The position numbers and the translations under genes were made by a program. From NCBI RefSeq assembly GCF_003201475.1, contig NZ_QJJK01000001.1, positions 12,501-76,500 on the forward strand: a stretch of DNA of 64,000 bases. The letters run 5' to 3'. Numbering within the stretch: the stretch's first letter is position 1; each line of letters starts with the position of its first letter. Below the pieces are notes generated by a model. It had not been told where the DNA came from and ran no database searches. It worked only from the letters and a program-made list of their open reading frames with translations. Source of the stretch: Chelatococcus asaccharovorans (GTDB taxonomy: Bacteria; Pseudomonadota; Alphaproteobacteria; Rhizobiales; Beijerinckiaceae). This document shows, in pieces, positions 1 to 8,768 of the stretch.

Positions 1-38
1 GACACCGTCACCACGCCGATCACCGCCTCATCCATCAT
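1..38 (-). CDS. 5' end of an unidentified gene running off the window
   Basis: Two consecutive ATG codons open a minus-strand frame beginning Met-Met-Asp-Glu-Ala and staying open to the window edge. An AGGTGA ribosome-binding sequence lies just upstream (positions 42-52 on the plus strand). Only about 12 codons are visible, so the product cannot be named. It would be transcribed divergently from the M20 dipeptidase gene. Confidence 0.35.
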   Translation of the reverse strand, partial: MMDEAVIGVVTV

Positions 39-398
39 TCCGTCACCTGTTGCATGACTAGCCGGCGCTCGCGTTCGCCCGCGAGCGGCCTTGATCAAAA
101 CTGTTCGTCGCAAGGCTAGAGCACATCCGGCCGGCGGGGAATGGCAACCGAGCCAATCGCGCCGAAAGCCGCGGAGCGGGACGGTTTCTCTGCCCTAGCG
201 AAAGGCTCCCTCTCTGCCGCGGACGCCACGGCCGCGAAGGCCACGGCGGCGCCGAACCCTGCCTGATGCGGAGGAGGCCCGCGATCCTCCAAAAACCACA
301 CGCACTTTCCGGTCCGATGTTCTATTCCTTGTGCTGAAATCCGCGTCCCGGCATAGCCGTCGCTCCGCAGCGCGGAACAGCAAGAAGGACAAGCCCCC
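39..398. other. Intergenic region between divergent genes
   Basis: This stretch of about 360 bases separates the partial minus-strand gene from the M20 dipeptidase. I see no convincing gene or RNA. It holds one half-site (GTTGCAT, 49-55) resembling the LacI-type operator found later in the window, but no matching second half. Confidence 0.5.
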
Positions 399-1796
399 GT
401 GAATGCTCAGACCCCTTCGGTTCTCGCGCGCATCGATGCCGACCTCAACCAGAGCCTCGAGCGGCTGTTCGCTCTCCTGCGCATTCCAAGCATTTCGACC
501 GACCCCGCCTTTAAAGCCGAATGCGCCAGCGCTGCAGCCTGGCTGAAGGCGGATCTCGCGGCGCTCGGTTTCGAGGCAACGGTTCGTCCGACACCGGGAC
601 ACCCCATGGTGGTCGCCCATCAGAAGGCGGCGAGCGAAGGCCCGCATGTCCTCTTCTATGGCCATTACGACGTCCAGCCGGTCGACCCGCTGGAGCTATG
701 GTCCGCGCCGCCCTTCGAACCGGCCCTGCGCGAAGACGAGACCGGCTCCCGAATTATCACCGGGCGCGGCTCTTCTGATGACAAGGGTCAGTTGATGACC
801 TTCATCGAGGCCTGCCGGGCGTGGAAGGCCGTGACGGGCGCCCTGCCCATCAAGGTCAGCATCCTGCTCGAGGGCGAGGAGGAATCGGGAAGCCCGAGCC
901 TCAAGCCGTTCCTCGATGCCAATCGGGACGAGTTGACCGCCGATGTGGCGCTGATCTGCGACACCGGCATGTGGGATCGCGACACGCCCGCCATCACTAC
1001 AATGTTGCGCGGCCTCGTCGGCGAGGAAGTGGAGATCACCTGCGCCTCGCGAGACCTCCATTCCGGCTTCTATGGCGGTGCAGCGCGCAATCCGATCCAT
1101 GTGCTGTCGGCGATCGTCGCCGGCCTGCACGATGCGGATGGACGCGTGACGCTACCGGGCTTCTATGATGGCGTGCCGGAATTGCCGGCGGAAGTTCAAG
1201 AGCAATGGCGCAACCTGCCCTTCGAGGAAAGCGCCTTTCTGGGTGAGGTGGGCCTCGCCGATCCAGCCGGTGAACGCGGGCGCAGCGTCCTCGAGCAGGT
1301 CTGGTCGCGCCCGACCTGCGAGGCGAACGGAATCACCGGCGGCTATACGGGTGAAGGCTTCAAGACCGTCATTGCCTCCAAGGCATCCTCGAAGATCTCG
1401 TTCCGCCTAGTTGGCCAGCAGGATCCGGACAAGATCCGCGCGGCCTTCCGCGCCTATGTCCGCAGCAAGGTGCCGGCCGACTGCCACGTCACCTTCAAGG
1501 AGCATGGCGGCAGCCCCGCCATCAGCCTTCCCGTTGATGGCGAATGGCTCGGCCGGGCGCGCCAGGCGCTCGGCGCGGAATTCGGGCGTGACGCCGCGCT
1601 GATCGGCTGCGGCGGCTCGATCCCGATCGCCGGCGACTTCAAGCGCATGCTCGCGATGGATTCCCTGATGATCGGCTTCGGCCTGAGCGACGACCGCATC
1701 CACTCGCCCAACGAGAAATACGATCTCGCCAGCTTCCACCATGGCATCCGTTCCTGGGCGCGCATCATCGGCGCCTTCGCGACGTCACGCGGATAA
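399..1796 (+). CDS. M20 family metallo-dipeptidase
   Basis: This 465-residue protein belongs to the M20/M25/M40 peptidase family, which hydrolyses dipeptides or other amide-linked small molecules with two Zn ions, normally in the cytoplasm. Expected metal-site motifs are present: His89-x-Asp91 in GHYDVQPVD, Asp127/Asp128 in GRGSSDDKG, the Glu run 160-162 in EGEEESGS, Asp188 and a C-terminal His435 (IHSPNEKY). The dimerisation (lid) domain lies between about 200 and 340. The start is GTG at 399, preceded by AAGGAC. nagA follows 7 bases after the stop, so the two are probably co-transcribed, suggesting use of an amide-linked amino compound. The exact substrate cannot be read from sequence. Confidence 0.9.
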   Translation: MNAQTPSVLARIDADLNQSLERLFALLRIPSISTDPAFKAECASAAAWLKADLAALGFEATVRPTPGHPMVVAHQKAASEGPHVLFYGHYDVQPVDPLELWSAPPFEPALREDETGSRIITGRGSSDDKGQLMTFIEACRAWKAVTGALPIKVSILLEGEEESGSPSLKPFLDANRDELTADVALICDTGMWDRDTPAITTMLRGLVGEEVEITCASRDLHSGFYGGAARNPIHVLSAIVAGLHDADGRVTLPGFYDGVPELPAEVQEQWRNLPFEESAFLGEVGLADPAGERGRSVLEQVWSRPTCEANGITGGYTGEGFKTVIASKASSKISFRLVGQQDPDKIRAAFRAYVRSKVPADCHVTFKEHGGSPAISLPVDGEWLGRARQALGAEFGRDAALIGCGGSIPIAGDFKRMLAMDSLMIGFGLSDDRIHSPNEKYDLASFHHGIRSWARIIGAFATSRG

Positions 1797-1803
1797 AGCC
1801 GCC

Positions 1804-2994
1804 ATGCGTGAGCCTTTCATGAGTAAGCCCTTCATGAGTAAGTCTCGGACCGTCACGGGCCGCGATCCCGCGACCGGCCGCTCGCTCACCATAGCAATCG
1901 CAGACGGGCTGATCACCTCGATCGGGACCGGACCGCAGGACGAGCGCGCGGGGGATGAGAGCATCTGGCTCGCCCCCGGCCTTGTCGACCTGCAGGTCAA
2001 CGGCTTCAACGGCCATGATATCAATCGAGGCGATATCACCGTCGCGACGGTCACGGCCCTGACGGATGCCATGCTGCGCGTTGGGGTCACGACCTATCTG
2101 CCGACGATCATCACGGCCTCGGAGGAGGCGATCGTCGCAGCGCTCGGCGTGATCGCGGCGGCGCGCGCCGCCGATGCGCGCATTTTCCACGCGATCCCCA
2201 GCGTCCATGTGGAAGGCCCTCACCTGTCGCCGGAAGACGGCCCGCGCGGCGCCCATCCGCGGGAGCATATCCGGCCGCCGGATATCGACGAATTCCAGCG
2301 CTGGCAGGCAGTGAGCGGCAATCTGGTCGGGCTCGTGACGCTCTCTCCGCATTATCCGGAGGCACCGGCCTATATAAGTGCGCTCACCCGGCAAGGCGTG
2401 CATGTGGCGATCGGCCATACCCATGCTTCCTCCGCCGCGATCACCGCCGCGGTCGACGCGGGGGCGTGCCTGTCCACCCATCTCGGCAACGGGGCGGCAG
2501 CCACCCTCCCCCGCCATCCCAATTTCATCTGGACGCAACTGTCCGAGGATCGGCTCACGGCGACCTTTATCACGGACGGCCATCATCTTCCCGCGGATGC
2601 GTTCCGAGCCATGCTGCGCGCCAAGGGCCTTGAACGCGCGGTGCTGGTGTCGGATGCGGTCGCCCTGGGCGGCCTGCCACCGGGCGTCTACGACCAGCCG
2701 ATCGGTGGCCGCGTCGAACTCACCCCGGACGGTCGGCTTGGCGTGGCCGGCACGCCGTTTTTGGCCGGCGCCGTGCGGCCCCTGGCCGATTGCGTGGCGC
2801 AGGCGACAACGATGGGCGGGATCACGCTGGCAGACGCCTTGCGCCTCGCCACCGTCAATCCCGGCCGCTTCGCGGGCAATCGCGGTGTCATCCGCGTGGG
2901 GGCTCCGGCCGATCTCATCCGTTTCCAATGGGCGCCGGGCGATTCATCCCTGTCGCTCGATGCCGTCTTCACCCGCGGAGAACGGCACGTGTAA
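1804..2994 (+). CDS. nagA: N-acetylglucosamine-6-phosphate deacetylase
   Basis: NagA removes the acetyl group from GlcNAc-6-phosphate, giving glucosamine-6-phosphate for NagB. The 396-residue protein has the amidohydrolase signatures in order: HVEGPHL, IGHTHA, THLGNGA, DGHHLP and the catalytic Asp in LVSDAV. Three in-frame ATGs at 1804, 1819 and 1834 are spaced exactly 15 bases because the start region contains a near-perfect 15-base tandem repeat (TTCATGAGTAAG twice), so the true start is uncertain by up to ten residues. It follows the M20 dipeptidase by 7 bases. NagB is encoded about 2.1 kb downstream on the other strand, so deacetylation and deamination steps are both present. Confidence 0.93.
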   Translation: MREPFMSKPFMSKSRTVTGRDPATGRSLTIAIADGLITSIGTGPQDERAGDESIWLAPGLVDLQVNGFNGHDINRGDITVATVTALTDAMLRVGVTTYLPTIITASEEAIVAALGVIAAARAADARIFHAIPSVHVEGPHLSPEDGPRGAHPREHIRPPDIDEFQRWQAVSGNLVGLVTLSPHYPEAPAYISALTRQGVHVAIGHTHASSAAITAAVDAGACLSTHLGNGAAATLPRHPNFIWTQLSEDRLTATFITDGHHLPADAFRAMLRAKGLERAVLVSDAVALGGLPPGVYDQPIGGRVELTPDGRLGVAGTPFLAGAVRPLADCVAQATTMGGITLADALRLATVNPGRFAGNRGVIRVGAPADLIRFQWAPGDSSLSLDAVFTRGERHV

Positions 2995-3463
2995 CGCTCG
3001 TCAGTCCTGCTCGCCGCAGCAGCGATGCAACCTTTCATCTCCAGCAACGTTGAAGCTCCGTGTCGCAACGCGGAGAACCAACAATGCTGCCCATGGCTGT
3101 CCTAGGGTCAGGACCCATTAATATGATGGAAATGGCGCCTGAAACGGCAAAGAGATGCCAGGAGAGACGCGAAGGTCGATGGGGTTCCATCGGCCGAGTG
3201 GCTCGACGCCGCAGGTCGCAGCCGTTTCGGCGTCCTTCGGATGTGGTCCATTTGGCCGGCAACTGCGTCGCGGAGGGCTCGAAAGCCGAAAGGCTTCCTT
3301 CACCTCCGCTTCTTGTATCCGGCCAAATGGCCTCACACCATTTCAACCAGATTAATGGGTCCTGACCCTAGCCATTGCCAAGATCTCAGTACCCGGCTGG
3401 CCTACCTTCCGAGCGGCCGCGAGCGGCACCCTGCAGCGAACCGAACTGCCGCGCAGGCGCGCT
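2995..3463. other. Intergenic region carrying the MITE-like element
   Basis: Apart from the inverted-repeat element at 3102-3371, I see no gene here. Short open frames inside it have no recognisable product. Confidence 0.6.
3102..3371. mobile_element. MITE-like element with perfect 21-bp terminal inverted repeats
   Basis: The first 21 bases (3102-3122, CTAGGGTCAGGACCCATTAA plus T) are the exact reverse complement of the last 21 (3351-3371). Both ends carry CTAG, which may be a duplicated or palindromic target. The 270-bp interior holds no transposase I recognise. This is the structure of a non-autonomous miniature element or the residue of a deleted insertion sequence; the parent family cannot be assigned without database comparison. 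Confidence 0.8.
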
Positions 3464-3826
3464 TTGACCGAGCGTTGCAAGCCAATCAGCCTTTCGGCGA
3501 TGCTCGCAATCGGCGCGATGTTCGGCCCTTTGATCCATCCCCAGGCCGCGATGGCTCAGGAGCCCGTGGAAGCAGCGGCCTGCCGCAAGGCCGCCATCGA
3601 AACCTTGAAACAATCCGAGGGCAACTCTCCCTTAAAAGACGTCAAGATCGATCTCGACAGCCTCACCATCGCCAAGGCGAATGCAGAGATCGGCGGAGCA
3701 AAGGTCGCCACGGTCATCATCGGACAGGCGGCCATCCAGCGTGAACACTCCGACGAGCCACACACCTTCCTATGCCTGCTCGGCGAAAAGGAGAAAGTGC
3801 TCATGACCTTCTTCACGAAACGTTGA
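3464..3826 (+). CDS. Small secreted protein of unknown function
   Basis: This 120-residue frame starts at TTG 3464 and has an N-terminus typical of a Sec signal: basic residues Arg4 and Lys6, a hydrophobic stretch 10-25 and an Ala-rich end near AMAQE. ATG at 3500 is a possible alternative start but would lose the basic residues. The mature part is short and mixed alpha/beta in composition, with two cysteines (CRKAA and FLCLLG) that could form a disulfide. I do not recognise a family. It stands alone between the MITE-like element and the transpeptidase. Confidence 0.5.
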   Translation: MTERCKPISLSAMLAIGAMFGPLIHPQAAMAQEPVEAAACRKAAIETLKQSEGNSPLKDVKIDLDSLTIAKANAEIGGAKVATVIIGQAAIQREHSDEPHTFLCLLGEKEKVLMTFFTKR

Positions 3827-4257
3827 AGCAAGCCGCAATATTGGCGGCCGACGGCGAAGTCGGTGCATAGCCTCTCCAATCTGCCACCTGGCCGAACCGA
3901 AGGGCAGTCGCAACCCGATAATATTTTGAAAATCAATATGTTGACCGAATTTCCGGCCATTCCACCGATAGCCCCCCATGGCGCACGTGATCTGGCGGCG
4001 TTGCGCGCAAAACTCCGGTATCCGCTAACGTTACTTCTATCGAAATGGCACGGACCTATGTCGGTTGGTATCGGGATGGGCAAGTTTGAGCTAGACTATA
4101 AAGCCTGACTGACTTCGCTCGGTCCCCGGTCCGTGCGGACTTGCGACCCGAAGCGCGGTTCTGGAACCCGGCGCGATGGTCGAGCGGCCGGACGGACAGT
4201 GCATCTATCGCGTACGAGACTGAGTGCGGACAGTGCGTTGGGAGTGCGATTACGTCC
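3827..4257. other. Intergenic region, no gene seen
   Basis: About 430 bases lie between the small secreted protein and the L,D-transpeptidase. Short frames are present but none has a ribosome-binding site or a recognisable product. It presumably contains the transpeptidase promoter. Confidence 0.4.
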
Positions 4258-5064
4258 ATGATCGAGTTGAAACGCCGCAGCTTCCTCTCCGGCCTGGCCG
4301 CCGGCATAACGGGCATCGGCCTCAGTGGTTGCGTCAGCCCGAATCCGCGACAGGCCGGTCCCGGCCCGGGTGCGGGGCGACGCATCGTCAGCCGCGATCT
4401 CCCGCCTCCCGCTGACATGCCACCTCCCGCAGACTTGTCACCTCCCGCAGACTTGCCGCAAACCGCCGACCTGCCGGCATCTGATGCGCAGGTCGCCTCC
4501 TTCTACGGCCCCGTCGAAGGGGAGCGCTTCCCCATACCTGCCGTCAACCTGTCCGCGATCAATCCCGCCTATCTGCGCCGCCAGGTGGCTTACACCACCG
4601 TCGAACAGCCGGGCACGATCATCGTCGACCCCCGCCAACGCTACCTTTATCTCGTCCAGGAGAATGGCCGCGCCATGCGCTATGGCGTCGGCGTGGGGCG
4701 CGAGGGGTTTGGCTGGTCGGGTGCGGCGACCATCAATTCCAAGCAGGAATGGCCGGATTGGTATCCTCCCAAGGAGATGATCCAGCGCCAACCCGAGCTC
4801 AAGAAAGTCGCGAGCCAACTCCAGAGCGGCCTCGGTGTCGCTGGGGGCCCGCGTAACCCGCTCGGTGCCCGCGCCATGTATCTATGGCAGGGCAACAAGG
4901 ATACCCTCTACCGGATCCACGGCACCGTGGAGCCATGGACGATCGGCAAGAACGTATCATCGGGCTGCATCCGCATGATCAACCAGGACGCGATCGATCT
5001 CTACGAGCGCGTGCCTGTCGGCACCAAGGTCGTGGTTTTGTCCGCCGGACGCTCGCAGGCCTGA
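4258..5064 (+). CDS. L,D-transpeptidase (YkuD), exported lipoprotein-like
   Basis: The protein (268 residues from ATG 4258) is a YkuD-type L,D-transpeptidase, an enzyme that makes 3-3 peptidoglycan cross-links or attaches proteins to peptidoglycan in the periplasm. The N-terminus has twin arginines, a hydrophobic segment and a lipobox-like LSGC, so it looks like a Tat- or Sec-exported lipoprotein. Residues about 45-75 form a proline-rich linker with tandem PPPAD-type repeats. The catalytic domain ends with His221 in IHGT and Cys237 in SSGCIRM, the active-site pair of the family. The longer frame back to 4141 lacks a signal at its start and is rejected. A terminator hairpin follows. Confidence 0.9.
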   Translation: MIELKRRSFLSGLAAGITGIGLSGCVSPNPRQAGPGPGAGRRIVSRDLPPPADMPPPADLSPPADLPQTADLPASDAQVASFYGPVEGERFPIPAVNLSAINPAYLRRQVAYTTVEQPGTIIVDPRQRYLYLVQENGRAMRYGVGVGREGFGWSGAATINSKQEWPDWYPPKEMIQRQPELKKVASQLQSGLGVAGGPRNPLGARAMYLWQGNKDTLYRIHGTVEPWTIGKNVSSGCIRMINQDAIDLYERVPVGTKVVVLSAGRSQA

Positions 5065-5083
5065 GGCCCTGAAGCATCGGTCC

Positions 5084-5103
5084 AGAGCGCATCAGCGCTC
5101 TTT
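5084..5103 (+). terminator. Terminator after the L,D-transpeptidase gene
   Basis: A 7-bp stem (AGAGCGC / GCGCTCT) with an ATCA loop is followed by a short T run. It sits between convergent genes and could serve both strands. Confidence 0.6.
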
Positions 5104-5127
5104 GGGCGATTCCCGAGGATGGCCATC

Positions 5128-5892
5128 TTAGCTGCGCGGATCCGATTCCGCGTCAAGATAGAGGCGGCAGTCCGGATGCAGCCTCAATGCGCTCGCCGGG
5201 CAGTCGGTCTCAAGCGGGCCGTCAAGGGCCCGTGCAACGGCCTCGCGCTTGGACGCGCCGGGCACCACGCAAAACAGGCGGTCGGCGTCGAGGAGGCGCG
5301 GGATCGTCAGGGTGACGGCGCGGCGCGGTACGTCCGCGACAGTCGCGAAAGCCCCGTCATCGACCTGCTGCTGGCGGCAGACATCGTCAAGCGTGACGAT
5401 CTTGACGGATTGCGGGTCAACGAAATCGGCCACCGGTGGGTCATTGAAGGCAAGGTGCCCGTTGACGCCGATGCCGAGGCAGACAATGTCGATCGGTGCT
5501 TCGGCAAGGCTGGCGGCATAGGCCTTGACGGCCGCCGCGGCATCGGGGCCTGGATCGATCAGCTTGACGGCGGCGAAAGGCAGCCGGTCGAAGATCGCGC
5601 GGCGCAACCAGTTGCCGAAGCGCTGGGGCGCCTCCGCCGGCAGGTCAAGATACTCATCCATGTGGAACGCCGTCACGCGACCCCAGTCTATGCCGGGCGC
5701 CGCAACCAGCGCCTGCAACATCTCGCTCTGGCTGACGGCAGCTGCAAAGATCATCCGCACGCCTGCCTGGCGCGCCAATCGGGCCCTGAGCTCAGCGGCG
5801 ACGTCGGCCGCAGCGGCCTGCCCCATCTCCGCCCGTGTGGCGAAGGATAGAACGACGGGTCGCGCGAGCTGCTGTCCTGCAACTGATACCAT
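5128..5892 (-). CDS. nagB: Glucosamine-6-phosphate deaminase
   Basis: NagB converts glucosamine-6-phosphate to fructose-6-phosphate and ammonia. The 254-residue protein has the family's active-site signatures: FHMDEYLDLP near residue 78 and GIGVNGHLAFNDPP near 143-156. Its length matches the family. It is transcribed divergently from the LacI-type regulator, with a predicted operator 120 bases upstream of its start. Together with NagA it completes conversion of GlcNAc-6-phosphate to glycolysis. Some paralogues of this fold act on related amino-sugar phosphates, so substrate identity is strong but not certain. Confidence 0.88.
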   Translation of the reverse strand: MVSVAGQQLARPVVLSFATRAEMGQAAAADVAAELRARLARQAGVRMIFAAAVSQSEMLQALVAAPGIDWGRVTAFHMDEYLDLPAEAPQRFGNWLRRAIFDRLPFAAVKLIDPGPDAAAAVKAYAASLAEAPIDIVCLGIGVNGHLAFNDPPVADFVDPQSVKIVTLDDVCRQQQVDDGAFATVADVPRRAVTLTIPRLLDADRLFCVVPGASKREAVARALDGPLETDCPASALRLHPDCRLYLDAESDPRS

Positions 5893-6251
5893 AGGCCTTC
5901 CCTCTTGGACCCCTTTTGGACCTCACATTCGCCGGCGCCCCAGGCGGAGGCGCCGGCCGGGACACACCACCGCAGAAGGGGCTGCGGGGTGCATGCCAGC
6001 CATGAAACTCCTATGCAACCGATTGCATGTCAAGCCACCTCAATTGCCCGCGCATCCGTTTTTCCGGCCTCATCCGCGCAGCAGCTTTCCGCCAGCGCCC
6101 CGATTTGGTCCCGGCATGGGCCGCGTGGAAATAGACAAGCAAATTCACAAACTTGGATGAAAGCATCTGTTTCCATCCCGGCCCGATTTGCTCTAGTCTC
6201 CCCGTGGCACCAGAATGTCGCGAACGGCTTCGCGCGGGAAATAGAGACGTG
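5893..6251. other. Divergent control region between nagB and the LacI-type regulator
   Basis: This 359-base interval holds the operator at 6013-6028 and must contain promoters for both genes. No small gene is seen. Confidence 0.6.
6013..6028. promoter_or_regulatory. LacI-family operator 1
   Basis: ATGCAACCGATTGCAT is a 16-bp palindrome with one mismatched pair and the central CG typical of LacI-family operators. It lies between the divergent nagB and regulator genes and matches three further sites in the window. Confidence 0.8.
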
Positions 6252-7268
6252 ATGGACGACGAAACATCCCGGCGGCGCGTCCCCACCATCGACCAAGTGG
6301 CTGCCCTGGCCGGTGTCTCGCGTGCAACCGTTTCGCGTGCTTTCACCCGCCCGGAAATGCTGAGCGAGGCCACGGTTCAACGGGTCAAGGCGATCGCCCG
6401 GGACGTAGGCTACGTGCCCAATCAGGTGGCGCGGGCCCTGAGCACCGGCCGTCATGGCAATCTCGCCCTCATCGTGCCGGATGTCGCCAATCCGTTCTTC
6501 CCCCCCTTGATTCGGGGCGCGCAATTGCGGGCCGATGAGGCGGGCTTTTGCGTTTTCCTCGGCAATTCCGACGAACAGGCGGGGCGGGAAGACATGCTCG
6601 TCGGCCGTTTCACGAGCCAGGTCGAGGGCATGATCCTGGTCTCCTCGCGCCTCGACGAAGAGCGGATCCGGCTCTACGCTGAACGCCGGCCGATCGTGCT
6701 GGTCAACCGCGATGTCGCCGGCATTCCGCGCGTCCTCATCGACAGCGCGACAGGGATCATCGCCGCGCTCGCGCATCTCATCGACCACGGCCACCGCCGC
6801 ATCGTCTATGTCAGCGGACCCTCGGCATCATGGTCCAACCAACAGCGACGCCTTGCGTTGCGCCGTGAGGCGGCCAAGCGCGGCGTCGAGATCGTCGCCG
6901 TTCCCGCGCGACCCCCGACCTACGAGGCCGGCTACGCGGCAACAGCGCAGATTCTCGCCTCGAAAGCGACGGCCGCGCTCGCCTTCGACGATCTCGTCGC
7001 CCAGGGACTGCTGGCCGGCCTCGCCGAGCGTGGCATCGACGTGCCCGGACGATTCAGTGTGGTCGGCTGCGACGACGTGCTCGGCACGACCACCTATCCA
7101 CCGCTGACAACCGTCTCGGCGCGCTGCAAGGAAGCCGGCCAGGTGGCCGCCGATTTGCTCATGGACCTGTTGAAGGTCAAGGCCATGCGCGATGTTCGCT
7201 ATGTCCTCGAATCCCATCTTGTCGTGCGGGGAACGACGGGGCCCGTCGCCCCCCCTGACCGCCCGTGA
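6252..7268 (+). CDS. LacI-family transcriptional regulator
   Basis: The protein (338 residues) has an N-terminal LacI helix-turn-helix and hinge (TIDQVAALAGVSRATVSRA onward to about residue 65) and a periplasmic-binding-protein-like sensor domain to the C-terminus. ATG 6252 is chosen because the DNA-binding domain starts a few residues in; GTG 6249 is also possible and the longer frame is not supported. It lies between nagB and the ABC importer and is flanked by the palindromes ATGCAACCGATTGCAT (6013) and ACGCAACCGGTTGCAC (7298). The inference is that it represses the amino-sugar genes and the importer and is released by a sugar ligand. Confidence 0.92.
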   Translation: MDDETSRRRVPTIDQVAALAGVSRATVSRAFTRPEMLSEATVQRVKAIARDVGYVPNQVARALSTGRHGNLALIVPDVANPFFPPLIRGAQLRADEAGFCVFLGNSDEQAGREDMLVGRFTSQVEGMILVSSRLDEERIRLYAERRPIVLVNRDVAGIPRVLIDSATGIIAALAHLIDHGHRRIVYVSGPSASWSNQQRRLALRREAAKRGVEIVAVPARPPTYEAGYAATAQILASKATAALAFDDLVAQGLLAGLAERGIDVPGRFSVVGCDDVLGTTTYPPLTTVSARCKEAGQVAADLLMDLLKVKAMRDVRYVLESHLVVRGTTGPVAPPDRP

Positions 7269-7292
7269 GGCACGAGTCGTCGCGATGGCCGC

Positions 7293-7321
7293 TTGACACG
7301 CAACCGGTTGCACGACACTTT
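7293..7321 (+). promoter_or_regulatory. LacI-family operator 2 inside a promoter
   Basis: The operator ACGCAACCGGTTGCAC spans 7298-7313 (CGCAACCGGTTGC core). A TTGACA -35 box at 7293-7298 immediately abuts it, and a CACTTT -10-like box lies 17 bases on at 7316-7321. An operator in the spacer fits simple repression of the importer operon. Confidence 0.7.
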
Positions 7322-7364
7322 TTCAGGAGAGGCGACCGAAGGCGCCGGTGTCAGAGGGGATCTG

Positions 7365-8669
7365 ATGATGAAATTCGCAGAGTTGACTTCCAGGAAGCTC
7401 GCCGTGAGGCGCCCGGTCTTCGCCATGGCCGCCGCGGCGCTGTTCGCGTCCATGCTGCCCGCCCAGGCCGAAAAGCTCACGATCTGGGGCGGCTGGCCCG
7501 AGATGGAGCCCTTTTACAAGCGCGTCGGCGAACAGCTGAAGCAAAAATACCCGGACCTCGAGATCAGCGTCGAGCTGATTGCCCTGCGTGAGCACGAAAA
7601 GCGCAATGCGCTTGCGCTACCCTCGGGCGCGGCCGCCGATGTCATCGAGATGGAGGTCGAGGCGACGCGCTATCTGGAAGGTGGTCTCGTTCCGCCGGCG
7701 CCTGACAACGTCGTGAAGTTCGTCAAGGACGGCAAGCATTTCGACACGTTCTTCCAGGACAGCGTCACCTTCGAAGACAAGATCTACGGCGTGCCGCTGT
7801 TCCGTGGCCAGACCGCGCTCTACTACAACACCGACATGTTCGCGAAGGCGGGCCTCTCCGGCGCGCCGAAGACCATGGCGGATTACACCCCCTACGCCGA
7901 AAAGCTGACGCAGCGCGACGCGCAGGGCAAGCCTGTGGTCAGCGGCTGGAGCCTGCGCCTGTCGGGCGGCGGCCAGGGTGTGGCCGAAAAATTCTGGATC
8001 AACCTGTTCCAGTTCGGCGGAAACCTCATCGAGGAAAAGAACGGCAAGTGGAAAGCCGCCTTCGCCAACGAGGCCGGTCGCAAGGCTTTCAAGCAGTATG
8101 TCGAGAATGTCCAGGTGCTGAAGACCGTTTCGCCGGAGATGAAGGCGGATGCGGAGGCCTTCGAGCTTGGGCAGACCGCCATGTTCATCCGCGAGTCCTG
8201 GGTGATCGGCGATATCGCCAAGAAGTCGCCCAATCTGAAATATGCGACCGCACCGCTGCCGCGCGGCTCGATCGTCATCCCGGTCAATCTCTACGTGCCG
8301 ACAAAGCCCGGCAAGAAAGCCGACCTCGCGTGGGAATACGTCCTCCAGGCGAATGCGCCGGAGAACCTGCAGTGGCTCCTCGACAACATCGGCTGGCTGC
8401 CGAACCGGAAGGACGTGGACTATTCCGCCATCATCGCGAAGACGCCGGCCTTCGGCGCCTTCGTCAATTTCCCCGCCGACTACAAGTTCTTCTCGCTTCC
8501 CGCCATTGCGCCTGCCAGCGAGATCCTGACCCGCGTCGCGGCGCGGCTCGTCGACGGCTATACCAACCCGAAACTCCAGGATGACGCGGCCATCGATGCC
8601 TTCCTCAAGGAAGCGGCGGCCGAAGTCGACACCATTCTGAAGCGCGAAGGTCTGCTTGCGACGCCGTAA
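7365..8669 (+). CDS. Sugar ABC transporter substrate-binding protein
   Basis: This 434-residue extracellular solute-binding protein (family 1, MalE/UgpB type) would capture its ligand in the periplasm. An N-terminal signal peptide is clear: Lys and Arg residues, the hydrophobic stretch PVFAMAAAALFASMLP, and AQA before the mature EKLTIWGGW. ATG 7365 (or 7368) follows a GAGGGGA ribosome-binding site; the longer frame from 7293 runs through the operator and is rejected. Two permeases follow after a hairpin. The ligand is not readable from sequence; the neighbouring nag genes suggest an amino-sugar derivative or oligosaccharide. Confidence 0.92.
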   Translation: MMKFAELTSRKLAVRRPVFAMAAAALFASMLPAQAEKLTIWGGWPEMEPFYKRVGEQLKQKYPDLEISVELIALREHEKRNALALPSGAAADVIEMEVEATRYLEGGLVPPAPDNVVKFVKDGKHFDTFFQDSVTFEDKIYGVPLFRGQTALYYNTDMFAKAGLSGAPKTMADYTPYAEKLTQRDAQGKPVVSGWSLRLSGGGQGVAEKFWINLFQFGGNLIEEKNGKWKAAFANEAGRKAFKQYVENVQVLKTVSPEMKADAEAFELGQTAMFIRESWVIGDIAKKSPNLKYATAPLPRGSIVIPVNLYVPTKPGKKADLAWEYVLQANAPENLQWLLDNIGWLPNRKDVDYSAIIAKTPAFGAFVNFPADYKFFSLPAIAPASEILTRVAARLVDGYTNPKLQDDAAIDAFLKEAAAEVDTILKREGLLATP

Positions 8670-8697
8670 TCCGGCGTCGCAACGTCTGCCTTCGGCA

Positions 8698-8745
8698 CAT
8701 CGCCGGTGTGCCCTTCCCCCAAGAGCACACCGGCGGTGCATTTTT
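8698..8745 (+). terminator. Hairpin between binding protein and permease
   Basis: A perfect 11-bp stem (CGCCGGTGTGC 8701-8711 / GCACACCGGCG 8725-8735), extendable with a G-T pair, is followed by TTTTT at 8741-8745. It probably ends part of the transcripts, so that the binding protein is made in excess over the permeases. Confidence 0.75.
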
Positions 8746-8768
8746 GATCCCGAATGCGGAGAGAAGGC

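Noticed and set aside
49-55. Possible LacI-type operator upstream of the M20 dipeptidase
   Set aside because: Only one half-site (GTTGCAT) is present; the other half does not match.
3118-3336. Minus-strand frame inside the MITE-like element as a transposase fragment
   Set aside because: No transposase motif was recognised and the frame is arginine/proline-rich shadow-like text.
4141-4257. Longer N-terminus for the L,D-transpeptidase
   Set aside because: It would bury the signal peptide and lipobox; ATG 4258 gives a normal exported protein.
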